Source: Usnea hakonensis
Lineage: Eukaryota; Ascomycota; Lecanoromycetes; Lecanorales; Parmeliaceae
Direction of reading: 5' to 3'
NCBI GenBank assembly: GCA_013423325.1
Contig: BLJB01000077.1
Coordinates: 1-64,000 of the forward strand
DNA length: 64,000 bases
A program made the translations under genes and the position numbers. Below the pieces are notes generated by a model. The model had not been told where the DNA came from and did no database searches. It saw only the letters and a list, made by a program, of their open reading frames with translations. The stretch's first letter is position 1. The number at the start of each line of letters is the position of its first letter. Below are positions 35,486-47,872 of this stretch, one piece after another.

Positions 35486-35946
35486 GGGAGTGAGTGTGTG
35501 CATAGACGAAGCTTGCTTGGGCGTTGGTGTTACGGATGGTATAGAAGAGCGTGACCTGACAACATATGAAAAATCTAAATTTAGATGAACCGGACCCGAA
35601 CGCTTTTCTCTTGTCTATGTCTTATTAATTAGATACCTATGCACACAACCTCAAGGTCATCCGCTCATCTCCTCGCGAAATGATCGAAAGGATGTTCGGA
35701 TACCAAGGGTCAGGCTCTCCAAGCCAGCCCCGACTCCCTCCACCTCCAGACACTGACGAGACGATCACTACCCGGCCCTTATCCGCCCCCTGACATCCTT
35801 GGCCCCAGCCTAGGGACAGCCCAAACCCGCGCAGAAGTGGGCCAAGAGAGCCGAACCCACCTCTATGACGATCGTCAAGAAGCAGGAACGTCCTCTTTAT
35901 TGTAGTAACATCCTCGCCCGCCACTTATAGTGGTGATGCTCTTCTT
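35486..35946. other. Convergent 3' spacer
   Basis: 460 bp between the stop codons of the FAD synthetase and the Zn2Cys6 gene. A 95-codon frame on the minus strand (35637-35924) has no motif and is rejected. Confidence 0.45.
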
Positions 35947-37850
35947 TCAGTGCAACACCTCCCCAATAGCCAACCTCCTTTTCTTCCTCTTTCCACTATG
36001 CACGCTTTGTGGACTACTCCGCCCTGGACTCGGCGTCGACTCGGATCCCTTCCGCCTCCTCATGGGATCTTTCCCTCCCAACGGGTCGCTAGTGGGAGCG
36101 GTACGAATAGGTGGCAGTTGCAAATGACGAAGGTTATCTTGGCGCATCGGCTGCCCCGGAGAACCTCGCTGTATGTCTGAGCTCCCGCTTGAGCCAGAGT
36201 CTGTACGCGCAGTACTGTAAACAACGGGTCGCGGCGGTGAGCTATGTTTGTATTGCGCAAGGCTGTGTGATGGTTGTAGCTGCAGCATTTGTTCATCCAG
36301 GGATGCTGAGGTGGGAGAGGACAGGATGTAAGGAATGCCAACATCGGACGGGTTGTTGCGGTGATGACCTCGGTGGTGTGAATGACTAGGGAGCATCTGC
36401 TGAGGTGAGGACTGATAGCCGTGAACGGAAGATTGAAGGAGCGGCGGGCTGTGCACAAGGTGTTGGAGAGGCGATTGAACAGCATGCATGGTGCTTGTGC
36501 TTTGAACCAAAGTTAGAACGACGAAATGTGCGCCATCTTTGGCTAAGGTGATGGAGACGGGGAAGCCTCTCGATTGCTCGCGGGGTAGGCGAAAGGTCCA
36601 GTACTCAGTCCTAGTTCGGAAACCGGCAGTAGCGCGTGCTATATCGAGATGATCTATTGATGGCATTGATCCGTAGGAGCTTTGACCACCGCGCAACAGC
36701 GATGAATTAGCGGCTTCGCGAAGTTCGGCTCGCATGATGGACTGTAGTCGTTGGATCTTTTCTCTTTCCGCAGGAACGACTAGATCAAGCAAGGTTTGTG
36801 CTCTAGCTGTGAATGACAAGGACAAGGCATTGCTGAAAGCGCGATTGTGCTGAGCGACAAGGAAGTCGGGCGTGAGCAACACAGTCGGGATATCAAGGCT
36901 GACGAAATGACTTGTGGGTGGAGATACAGGATATGATGTCGCTCCTTGCATGTATTGTTGTTGTGAGAGGGTAGGATCCGAAGTCCTCGACCGGTGATCG
37001 ACAAAGGGTGTTTCTGGTTGCGAGCGCAACTCTCGATAATTTTTGGATCGGCGGCGTCCAGAGTCGGGATCGGAGAGACCACCAGCTTGACCAGAGTAGA
37101 TATCATTGTGCGGATACTCGGGTCCGAAGGCCATTTCTCTGACATTGTCTTCTTCCCGTAGGCGCGGCCTGCCTCGCTTCTTGTGCTGCACATCGACACA
37201 GCTAGCCTGAAACAAGTAAGTACAAATCAAGTAATCTGAAACACCATTTCGCCGCCACTCACCTCTTTGCCTGTCTGAACACACCTATTGCAAGGTCGCT
37301 TTGTTTCGCACGCCAAATGCTTCTTCTTGCAGTTCACGCATGCTGAAGGGACGTGGGCCTTTGCTCTTCGCGCAATCCCAGGCGGTCCAGCTACTAATTG
37401 TCCCTCAGGTGAATCGTGAGCGTTTGACGAGACCTCATCATTTGATTCCCCAAGCCCTGTATGTGCAACGCTGCTCATCTGCAGAGACGTGCCTGACGTC
37501 TCGCGGTCAGCGCTGTTTGGCGTGTTCAAGTTGACTCGTACATCCTTTCCCAAACTCGTTTTCACGTGAGTCGTTCGAGTGTCGGTTTTCCCTGATGTTG
37601 ATGGACGGGATGGAGGAGTCAGAGAGTACTGGCGGTGATGGTTGTTGCTGTGATGGTGAGAAGAGTCGTCGAATGTTGATCGGTCAAAGGATCCTGACAT
37701 TGGGGGAGACAGATAATTGTTTCCGGATGAGATCCTTTTGTCACCAAGTGGTGGCAGATGGATTGATAAAGCTTGACAATTCAGAGAACATCTGGGAGAC
37801 GACACGAGCATCTGATGGCCGTGGTTCTTTGGGTTGCACAGTGATTGCAT
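35947..37850 (-). CDS. Zn2Cys6 transcription factor with AT-hook-like segment
   Basis: A fungal binuclear zinc cluster regulator. Two exons (37850-37263 and 37206-35947) give 615 residues. The cluster reads C-x2-C-x6-C-x5-C-x2-C-x8-C, with cysteines at about 171, 174, 181, 187, 190 and 199; the 56-bp intron falls between the fifth and sixth cysteines. A basic KKRGRPRLRE segment follows directly, resembling an AT-hook. Residues 300-420 include FVSLDIPTVLLTPDFLVAQH and RTEYWTFRLPREQSRGFPVS, which look like a PAS-type sensor fold. Long Ser/Pro/His/Gln-rich stretches flank it, and the C-terminus is basic (GKRKKRRLAIGEVLH). I cannot assign a named regulator; gluconeogenesis regulators of the ERT1/AcuK group are related in layout. 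The start is the first ATG of the open frame; a small upstream exon is possible. Confidence 0.85.
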
Positions 37851-40388
37851 GCTGGAGCAAGGCGAGACGAGCGATTATGGTTTCGTGAAAAAAGGTATGT
37901 GTATCACACAACGACTGAAGTTGGAACGGAAGAATAAAAGTCCTAGGCACAACCGCCAGCTTGCAAATGTAGCTTTCTCGTTCCGAGCTAGCTTGAAGAT
38001 CCTGATGTCCTTGGAGTTGCTAGCAGCACAAGCGATATCGCGAGTATGATGTATCGAGGTATTACTGTAGAGGCAAACAAAGAGAAGCCGGACAAGAGCG
38101 TATTGCGGTTGAAACCAAGGTCTTTCCCAAGCATATCACCAGTCGATCTTTTATGATATAAAGGTTTCTCGTTGACAGCTTTCTGGTTATGACGCTCGGC
38201 TGTTGCTTGGACGAGGAGAAGCTTCTCACAAATTTGGTCAAAGCACCTCAATCTAACGCCTAATTAATGTACTCGACTCAATCATTGAACAGAATGAATA
38301 TACGACGTACCCAAGGCTGGCAAGGAAGGTGCTCGCGGTGTTCATGCGCATCGAGGGCACTCTAAGAATATTACGGAGAATTTTTGTTGACCTCGCGCAA
38401 GAGCAGCAGATGCCCACGCGCAAAATGCACAAGATCCATGGTAGGGGAATGCCTGGGTAGTCTCCTACTTGACCAGCAGGGAGAATGATGTAAGTTTATA
38501 GTGCGTTTCAGCCGGCGTGTGTACCACGGCACATGTGACATCCATCCGACACGGCGCTTTCGGAGAATTGTAGCGAGTTACTGCGGCAATGCGATATATG
38601 CACGAGCTTTTTTTGAGACTGTAAGGCATGACCTGCAGACCTGGTTGCGGCTCTCCTCTCAGCCTCACCCCGTTACACTTACGGCCCGTGATCTCTGAAA
38701 TAGACCGCGTCAACGAATGGAGGTTCCATATCCTCGGTGAAGACTGTCTCGAATAGGAGATATTTGGCTTTGATATTTGTGCGAAAAGCAAAAGCTACCA
38801 CGAGATAGCAACCCCATTATTGTCACCGACATCTGCAGGTCCGCATCCTTAGTCATACAGTCTAAAACCAGATCGAGCGATGCCAATGTGGATCATTCCT
38901 CTTCATGTCTCCCTCCAAGATCCCAAAACATTGGAAGCGCACGAGTATTGCATAATGAAGCATGCGAAGTTCGCGATTATACTTGCTCATTCCTGCTGCA
39001 CCCCGGGGTGGATATGAAATTTTTGCACTATTGATAGAACGCCCAGGCACGAGAGTAGCCGTATTTCCACACTGTGATTGGTCTCGACACAGATCCTTGA
39101 ATGTGTGTCGAAAACGACAAAGCTTTCCTGTGATGTGCAAATGCACCGAGACTCAATCATATAAGCGCGCTTAAACGTATATACTTCTGAAACCGGTTTT
39201 GCCGCCAAAAGATCCTTGGTGCGCATCAAACCTCACATCATATTGACCCACTTTATCTTTTTTTGGGGTGATGGGATGATAAGAAAAACATCGCTCGTGG
39301 TCCTTGCTAAACTTCCTTCCGTGGGCCCTGCATGCGGCATACTCATCAGGTAATCTCATATGTCCTCGGGATGGACCGTGACGACTTCGATGCCAGTGCC
39401 AGGACCTGGATTCAAAGGAACAGGACCCGGACGACCCTCTTGAGCTTTGGCCATTATTGTGTCACTGTGTCTGACGGTAGCCGCAAGGCTCTCGGGCGCC
39501 GTGGGGACCCCACTCCCGAGTAAACCAGCAGGGTTACAGAAATGAGTACATCTTCGATTGCATCTCCGATTGCATCTCATGTTTGGGAAAACCACGTCAG
39601 AAGATTCTCAATCGGTCCCTACGTCCAATGATCAGATTGCTTCCACAAGTGAATCCTCCCAGCTCATTTCCACCAATGTCCCGAGCGCTGTTAGATCACA
39701 ATTTGCCCACATGTTACTATTCTGGGTGAACGCATGAAGAGGTAATGGGACAGAACATGCGTCCCTGGAAATGATCTTCGCTTCAAGCTCTGACCACTTG
39801 CAGCCTACGTAGGAAAAAATAAAACAATTTGGTAAAGCGATTGTTGAAAGCGAAGAATTTCTGTTCTATACGAGCCAGCGAGAACAAGCGGAATATGGCG
39901 GCGCGTATTCATGAACCGCCGGTGCGAGAGAGCTAGGAAAAAAGGGCAATCCGGATCGCGGAATGTGTAGATCAATCAGATCTAGCCGGCGGGAATGGAT
40001 GTTTCATTTCCAATAGTAATAATCCTCCGTCTTTGAGGCCCTAGGGCAGTAGGAATTCGAAAAATGCCTCTTGCCTCTCAATTTGAAGCGCTGATATTGA
40101 CAAAATTATGACGAAAAGTGGTGGCAGCTAATGGGCTAACAATGCTGTCATTCTGGCTTAAAAGTCCATCTGACTGTCCATTGCCGACGAAAGAATGTGA
40201 AGTAATAGGTATGAGAGGACTCCTGACCGTGAGGCATTTCCATAGGCCCATGGTGACGAGGGGCCTGCTAAAACCGCGTCAATCTCAACGATACCCTATA
40301 CATCTCGGCGTGTTGAGATTGGTAATTTGCTATAATCTTGCGGGCGAATACTGCTCGAATTGTTGATTATATCTGCTGTACCATTTCC
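37851..40388. other. Long intergenic region without a supportable gene
   Basis: 2.5 kb between the Zn2Cys6 gene and NUP49. All frames are short and motif-free; the longest (minus strand, 38465-38791) is 108 codons. The proximal part is probably a long 5' leader and promoter of the transcription factor. No tRNA, repeat or transposon signature was seen. Confidence 0.55.
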
Positions 40389-42096
40389 CTATGTCTCCCA
40401 AGGTGTGCCGTACCTCTTCATACCCAAACCCCCAGCCATCTCAACTGGGCCCAACTTGGCTTCTTGCATCTTGTCCCTCGTAACCCCAACCCTGGTAGCG
40501 ACGCCAATTATCGCATGCTCAAAGTCTCTCAAGACCGCGGCCAATTGTCTGACTTGCTCCTCGGCGCTCTTTTCGCCTCCATCCTGTCCCCCATTAAACA
40601 TCATCTGCTGCATTTGCTGCATCATGTTTGACTCAACACCTTTTAAGTAAGCCTCGACTTGGCCAATGTTACGCTTGTACGCATCCAGGGTCTTTGTCAT
40701 CTCATCGGCTTCTTTGGAAAAGTATTCCACGATGCTTCGACTTTCGCCCACTTCTGTGTCTTCTGGAAACGAAGTACTTCCACTTTGCGATAATCCGGTT
40801 GCATTCCACATCCCGCTGTGGTGAGACTGTAGAGGCATCTTCAGGTTTTGGATAGTTCTAAAACTCAACTTTGCATTTGCTACATCAGCCTTTGCCAAGC
40901 CTTTGGCAAATGTGATTGATTCGGCGTCGTTTTCCAGGGCTTGTTGCATGGTGTTTAACGCCTTTGTGCAGTACTCGACGTCTGGTGGCAATTGAAGACA
41001 CTTTTGATCAATGTCCTCGGTGTATCGAGCACATTCTTCTTGGCAACGAATCTGACCTACGATGAAATTGTCCATATATTCGATGGCCTTCTGCAGGTCT
41101 TCGTGTAAATCATTGAAGCGCGTTGTAGAGCGAAGCTGGTTGACATCAAGGATCCGGACTCCTGGTACGGTCTGCTGTTGTTGTGCGTACTGACCGATTT
41201 GACTTGGGAACAATTTTCGAGCTGGGGGTGGCTGCATTGTAGACTGCAGGTTTTGGGTCGGGCCTGGCATATTACCACTACATAACGGTCAGCCAAGATA
41301 TTAAGAGGTAGCAGGCTGCGAATCAATACACAAGGGAGATGGTACAAACAATAATGAAGACGTTTTGTTTTGGTTACTGAATCCACCAAATAGACTATTT
41401 TGTGGTTGCTGGGTTTGATTCTGCCCTACCGAGCCGAAGAGACTGGTCTGTTGAGGCTGAGGTTGCTGAGTGTTTGTAGAGCCAAATACTCCCACTGCGT
41501 TCTGTTGGTTATTCTGCTGTGACCCAAAAAGGCCTCCGCCCGATTGAGTATTCTGGTTGCCACCGAAGAGACTAGATCCTTGTTGCTGTAGTTGGTTGGT
41601 CCCAGCTTGACTTTGACCTAGACTAAACATGCCTGCTCCTTGTTGAGGCTGCGAAGTAGTATTGCCAAAAATGCTACTAGTCTGCGCTGGCTGCGATGAG
41701 TTGCTAAAGAGGCCGCTTGTCTGTGGGGGTTGAGAGGTGCTGTTTCCAAAGAGACTAGGCGTCTGTGCCGGCTGGGAGGTGTTATTACCGAAAAGGCTGC
41801 TGGTCTGTGCTGGTTGCGATGTGCTGCCAAAGAGGCTGCTCGTCTGTGCTTGAGTAGTGCCTGTATTCTGCTGCGGCTGTGAAGTGTTGAAGGATCCAAA
41901 GAGTGAAGTCGCCGGCTTGCCGCCAGATGGAGGGGGTACACTTGATTGACCACTGCTGAGCAAATTACTATGGTTTTCTTCGGCAGCACGAGCCAATCTC
42001 GCAAGAACGTTCTCCATTGTTCACTCACGACAGTGCATTTGCTGAGTTGGTATTGATGCTCAAACCACCAGGCCCACTTTGAGACCGGCCAAACAT
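40389..42096 (-). CDS. NUP49: FG nucleoporin NUP49/NSP49
   Basis: A central-channel nucleoporin that forms the Nsp1-Nup57-Nup49 complex lining the nuclear pore. Three exons (42096-42029, 41967-41350, 41277-40389) give 524 residues. The N-terminus MFGRSQSGPGGLSI is typical. Residues 23-235 form an FG domain with about eleven SLFG-like repeats spaced by Gln/Ser/Thr-rich linkers; the second intron removal restores a further SSLFGN. The C-terminal half is coiled coil (NQLRSTTRFNDLHEDLQKAI, DVEYCTKALNTMQQALEND, YFSKEADEMTKTLDAYKRNI, YLKGVESNMMQQMQQMMF) and anchors the complex. The first intron contains an in-frame ATG that opens a decoy reading frame. The gene is divergent from FIP1. Confidence 0.93.
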
Positions 42097-42303
42097 CCTT
42101 GAAGGGTTCGGAATGCAAATTAAGTAGGACAATGTAAGAAGCCGCTGAAGAATGAGACCGAGGTGAACCAAACAAGCCGCGACGCGATGCATAGTTGCCA
42201 AGACCTGACCAGCATGGAAGGTGTAGCGAACTGGTCCCACATCAATGTACATCAACGTTCTGGCTGCACATTGTTCCTGATCAAGCGCTTATTCTCAGTT
42301 AAA
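42097..42303. promoter_or_regulatory. Short bidirectional promoter, NUP49 and FIP1
   Basis: Only 207 bp separate the two start codons, so the genes share one promoter region. No specific site is recognised. Confidence 0.55.
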
Positions 42304-43440
42304 ATGGAGGATGATGACGAAGATAACATGTATGCGCCTGCTGATAGTGCAGAGTTAGGCCAGGTTGTGCATGGAAAAGATGGCATGCAGAGTGCACCAG
42401 TCAAGAGAGAAGGAAGAAATGATGAAGATGATGGTGAAGAGGAGGGAGAAGAGGTAGAGGAGGACGAGAGTGACTCGGTTGGAACAGCTATCACCAGCTT
42501 TTCAGCAAGTATCTGATTGTCTTGCCCTAGGATATCGACATTATCACTGAGCGCAAGGGCTCAGAGGCTAAAGCTGAACTTGCGTACGAATGCTTCTGAG
42601 CCGGTGCAGCTTCTGAACTGATATTGGGGCGTAGACAACCTCGTCGTATTGCTTCAATAAAGGAACCGCAATCTGTAACTCCATCTGCCGAAGCAGTGCC
42701 CGGTCCTCAGCGCTCCTCAGCAATCAAAGCCGAGCCTTCAGGCAAAGAGACTCCAACTAGACTCGGCTCTTCCTATCCAGCAATCAGAAGTTCGGATGTC
42801 GATGTCGACGCCAAACCAATCTACGAACTTAATGGCAAACCAATTACAGATATCGACCTGGACGCTGGTACGTGCCAGTCTTTCGTTCTAGAGTGATGGC
42901 GAGCTTACACGGACCGTCTTAGACTTTCCAGAGGACGACAAGCCTTGGCGCCGACCAGGTACAGACATGACTGACTATTTCAATTATGGATTTGACGAAT
43001 TCACTTGGGCAAGTTATTGCTTGAAGCAAGGCTCCTTACGGAAAGAGATCACGGATTCAAAGAAGCAAATGGAGGAGATGCAAAATTTTCTCAGCATGCC
43101 TTCTGCAATACCAGGTATGGCTGGGGCACCTGGAGGTGCACCACCTGGAATGCCGCCTCTGGGTGGACCGGCCGATATGCCACAAGAAATGCAGCAGATG
43201 ATGGCTCAGATGATGGCTCAAGGCATGGACCCCACCCAAATGGATCCCGCAACGTTCATGCAGATGATGCAGGGGGGGCAAGGGGGAGGGGGAGGAGGAG
43301 ATCCGAACCAGACTTTTGGCGGCCAAGGTTTCGGTCAACAGGGTCAGAATCAGCAAATGGGGTTTGGATATGGTGGTGGAGGTGGTGGAGGAGGTGGGGG
43401 GCCCAGAAACCAAGGCGGCAGAGGAAACCGCAGATGGTAG
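42304..43440 (+). CDS. FIP1: Pre-mRNA polyadenylation factor FIP1
   Basis: FIP1 is the flexible scaffold in the cleavage and polyadenylation factor that tethers poly(A) polymerase. Four exons (42304-42477, 42531-42583, 42635-42867, 42923-43440) give 325 residues. The N-terminal 58 residues are strongly acidic. After a short Ser/Pro-rich part comes the conserved Fip1 motif, rebuilt across the third intron: DFPEDDKPWRRPGTDMTDYF, then NYGFDEFTWASYC. A helix (RKEITDSKKQMEEMQNFL) and a Met/Pro/Gly-rich C-terminus follow, ending in a long glycine run and an RGNRRW end resembling RGG-type RNA-binding tails. The second exon is only 53 nt, and the donor of the first intron (GTTGGA) is weak, so that junction is the least sure. 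Confidence 0.92.
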
Positions 43441-45320
43441 CCCCTAGGGATAATATTTCGAATCAAGGCAAAATCTCAGACGTCTCGATTCGCCATTGCT
43501 TGTGCCTCAGTGATTGGTAATTCACTTTAGTATTTGGGGAAATTGTGGACAATACTTTGCTAATTCGCTTGCTTTTGGTAGATATCATCCTCTTGGCATC
43601 GGGCCTCTATCTCAACCTCACCGAGGAACGATCACCCTTCAGCACACAGCAACCATCATTAATGCGGCTATCACCCTCTTACTGGTCTCCGGGACCCTTC
43701 ATCATGTCCGGTCATGACAATCTTCTACTGCCTGAGGGCTTTTACTCTTAAATTTTGCTCTTCGATTCCTCGAATACTCCATCCTTTTTGATTTCATCTC
43801 TACTCAGCTAGCTTCTGCTACTCTTTGGAGCAGAAAGTATTGAATGTAACGGTACTATTATATCTAGAAGTCTTTGCAGCACACTCATGATCTATGCAGA
43901 AGCACGACTTCGGTAGCTTGCCCAAGCTATCGCTCCGAGTGCAGGAAATTAGGAACACACCATTTGCTTTAGCCATTCTAACAGACCTTAATAGCTTGGC
44001 CCTATTGATGACGATTTGTTTCACTGCACGAATTTACGTAGGTTCAGAAATAGTGCAAACTAACACCGGCGCGATACATGTAATCTATACTTTATCTTCT
44101 GCTCAATACCCTGAGCGGTCGTCCCTACCATCGATACCTGTGCTATCCAAGTCTTACAGGAGCTCAAATGGAATAAAGAGCTATCTGAAATTGAGCGAAA
44201 GAGTCTTGCTACTGTCGCTAATCAAGATAGTTCATTAACACTTTTGCTGGTACCCACCAGTTCGGATGATCAGGAAGATAGTAGAATACCTCTGTACTTG
44301 GTCTGGTGCATCGAAACGTCTTCCAAATAATGAGAGGCGCACTCTTGAAGCTCATCAGATCAACCGTTTCTCCCGAGTCATTCAGATCCTTAGGGCGGAT
44401 CGATCAGCTACCCAAACTTTTCTCTAGATCTCAATAACTTCCTTCACAAGATGTTGTTGCGCATTCACTAATCTTTGCATCACTATTGAAAAGACTTGAA
44501 TGAAGCTTTTGCTTAGGCCCGTTGATATTGTTCACTGACGCTAATTGACCGGCAGACATAGTATTGACCCCAATTCATCCACTGCAATTGCTATTGTCAC
44601 TGCTCAGCATTAGTGAATCAATCCTCCCAGCCATTCCCGTGACATCTTTTCAATTCATTCCTCTGTTGCAAACATTCGAGCACCTTTCACTTCTTCATTC
44701 CATAAACCTTCATCTACTACTACAGTCGCCATCAACCTGCACCGGTACAAGATCTCCGACTTGGCCAATTCTTGAGCATTTGTGCAACTTAGCTTCATTG
44801 GCTCAGCCTCTTGTAAGTTCGATTGCCTACTCAATACCGTGATCAAATGAGACATTGCACAATAGTACGCGAAAATTGCTGACAACGACTCATTCTCGTG
44901 TATAGATCGTTCGGCATCCTGTCCAAGGCGTTTGCCCACTTCTTCAGAGCCTGGAAATTAATCCGTAAGCGATCAATTCTCTTTGCGATGGACTGGCGTA
45001 GCACTGTCTTGATCTATGATCTATGAAATACTTTGCGCTGCTCATGCTTAAGTGCAAATCATCATTCTCTAGTACAGCTATGTGTCTTCGATGAAATTGA
45101 CATATCATTGGCAGGCGTCATCTCACATTGGAAGCTTCGAGACTGCAGGTCCAGTCGCAAGCTTTCATTACAATTGATTGACTAGCTTTGCGTCTTCAGA
45201 ACCCTTCTTCTCAGCTCCGCATACTCGAAGCAATCTATTCAATTTTGCACTGTCAATTGGTCAGTTTTACTTTCAGACCCCAGGTCACCAGAGCCACCCA
45301 GTGCCAGGAACGTATCCGTT
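43441..45320. other. Long intergenic/leader region with many short frames
   Basis: 1.88 kb before the unnamed 768-residue gene. It contains several short ATG-started frames on the plus strand and no frame with a protein motif. Its pyrimidine-rich character near 44560-45300 suits a long 5' leader of the downstream gene. No repeat or RNA gene was seen. Confidence 0.5.
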
Positions 45321-47872
45321 ATGGACCAAAACCCTCAGCAATGCCAACCGTTCAACCAATGTGATGTACACTCGCAAACCGATCTATATGATGATGCGCC
45401 TTTAAGCGGCGAGTTCCTTGATGGCTTCGGTGTGGATCCATTTCACGATACAACGCCTGGGGGCCTCCCGTCCCCCAACTTCTCCAATTCTGATCTCCCC
45501 CACGGTGGTCAACGAAGCCCAACTTTGCCTTGCGTAAGCACACTTGGTAATAGATATGGCTCTCAGCCAAGCGACGGGAATTTGGGTGCGGACAGCGACT
45601 CTCTAGGTTTACACCTGCTACAGCAATCGCATGAAATGGGCGCAAATACAGCCTCGAGTCATGCCAACACCCAATTGGATACAGACCAAAGTTTCTTGAA
45701 TTCAAATTACGGTTTTCCTAAAACACGCCTGCAACAAGGCTCACCATCAACGACAAGCTCAAGTCCTACCAATTGTGAACGGTACCTACCATTCACGGTA
45801 CCTTCTGAAGGTTCTCTGGATTTTTCGAACAACCCGTTTCAGAGCTACGCAGGTGTGGAGCCATCAAATGATTTTTCTGGGCACATGGTACCATTTAGCA
45901 GGCCAATGTCAACACCTGTGCCAGTTGGACCAAAGTTTTTGAACAACACGTCTTTCACTAGCGTATCCGCTAATCTACAACATTCACCGGCATCGAAGCT
46001 GCAACCATATCCTTCACATTTACGCCAAAGAATTAACTCCGCGCCTTTACAGTATTCACCATTTATTACTGCCGGCCAACTGCCAGAGACAATGTTTTCT
46101 GATTATGGAGTCACCGACCGCCAAGAGCCTAACGCGTCAATATCCAATAGTGTCTATCCAAACGTGCAGCGTTCATCGAATAGGCCACCATCGCGTCGAC
46201 CCACCAGTGCGCAACAGCAGAACCGAGGATCTCCAGTCTCACACAACTACCAGCCTTTTCAAGAGAGCAGTCTGAGGACTTCAGTGACTTCAACTCCGGG
46301 AGAATCCTCTTGGGAAGCTGAGCAAGTCCGAGGACTACGGTATCCTGACCCCCAACCGATGTTTGATGAGCAGTCCAGTAGGTCGCCATACACAAGCCAG
46401 CACTTCGTCTCAAGGCCTCAAGGAAGCTCCTCAGTCAGCTATTCACCGGAGCAGTATCGCATGCAGTCGACCGACCCTCAGGATTTTTCTTTGTTAAGCC
46501 AGAGATCGATCGACTTCGGGTTCAGTGGATCAGGACCGGTGAGCGAAAACGGTGACGATTCATCTCCTGATAGTCAGTTCACCTCGCCAACACCGCAGAG
46601 GAAACGAGGCTCGAAGCAGAAACCCAGTAATAATGATGCCGGCGAGGGGACTGTTGATCCCTTCGAACTCCAAACAGCAGATCTGATGAACTTGGACGCA
46701 ACAGATCACAACAACGCTATCGCTTTGATTCGTGCGATGCATAATACAGAAAACGTCGAGGACAATTCAGGCATGCAGAAGACCTGGGAAAAGATGCGTA
46801 GAGCCAAAGCGGCGAATATTAATAAAGCATGCGTGGATCTGCTGGTGAGTCTAGAGACTGCGCAGTTTGTTCTTGAAGGAACGCTACCAACTGATAATAC
46901 TATAGAAATTGACTAAACAAGCTCAACAACAAAATCCAATTCCTTTAGGCGAAAAGCGACCTCTCAATCAATATGAATCATTCCAAAAGCGTTTCGACGC
47001 TTTGTGCGAAACACTCACGGTGCGTACAGGAGAAGTCCCATTTACTCTCGCATTCGCGTTCATGAGCGGACTATATTGATAGTCTCGTCTTAGTATCAAA
47101 AAACGGTGTGCAAGCATTTGATAGAGCCTCCCTACTCTCATGGCGTAGTCGACGATCCGCTATTCGCGCAAAATGTAAGTGTCACTCCTGTTCGTTTAAG
47201 GATCCCAAGAGTGACATATTGCAGCGGGTCAAGAACAATCGCCGTGTCAATTATATGAAGGCAGAGGCAATCCGCCTAGGTCGCGAGCATCTGGGTGAGA
47301 AAGGTCAGGGCAAAGGGAGGCCCACGCTAAAGTCAAAGAAGCGTGGACATGCGCAAATGGATGACAATCAAGTTGACGGGGACTTGGGTGAAGAACCGCT
47401 GAGTGACGGAGAAATCGATGGATCGCCTCGCATGCCCAGACCCAAGTCTGCTCGTCCGAAGCCTCGTACCCCGAAGAGGCCTAAGCTCGTAAGTCGCTTG
47501 AAATATCGACTTGTCAATGGCGTGATGATTAATACTTCCCATTCTCAGTCTACAGACAGCAGCCAACGTCAAGGGCATTCAAACAGCGCTCAAGCCTCGT
47601 ACTTGCCACAGGCTCACAATCTGGAAGACCCTTTCTCTACAGGGCCCCATCTGAACGGCTATGTTCCAGCACAGCAGGCGCACACGTATTCGGATTACGG
47701 CCGTATGATGCATGTTCTTGCTGAAAATCAAAAGAGGCCGACTTCGAATCAACATGATGTCTTTCAGCCTAGTAACAAATCTGGGGCATTGTTCCACGGG
47801 GACAACTCTACTGGCGGCAGCGAGAGCGAGGGACTCGGCGGTACTCCCTACTCAACAAACACCAACAGATGA
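45321..47872 (+). CDS. Unnamed low-complexity, probably nuclear protein with conserved helical core
   Basis: Not recognised as a named family. Five exons (45321-46844, 46906-47019, 47094-47174, 47225-47488, 47549-47872) give 768 residues, all junctions in phase. Residues 1-420 are Ser/Pro/Gln/Asn-rich and look disordered. Residues 440-590 look folded and helical: LMNLDATDHNNAIALIRAMH, QKTWEKMRRAKAANINKACV, QYESFQKRFDALCETLTYQK, TVCKHLIEPPYSHGVVDDPL, NNRRVNYMKAEAIRLGREHL. This core is the part that introns cut into small exons. A proline- and lysine-rich basic segment (RPKSARPKPRTPKRPKL) after it could be a nuclear signal or DNA contact. The tail is again Ser/Asn/His-rich. Composition and the long leader suggest a developmental or transcriptional regulator; that is inference. 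The last intron is 60 bp and in frame. Confidence 0.78.

Noticed and set aside
39356..39595. 79-codon minus-strand frame rich in Pro/Gly
   Set aside because: No motif or neighbouring exons, and an opposite frame of similar length overlaps it, as expected for random GC-rich sequence.
41967..42029. Separate gene start (MENVLARLARAAEEN) within NUP49
   Set aside because: This ATG lies in the first intron; the conserved start MFGRSQSGPGG upstream splices in phase past it.
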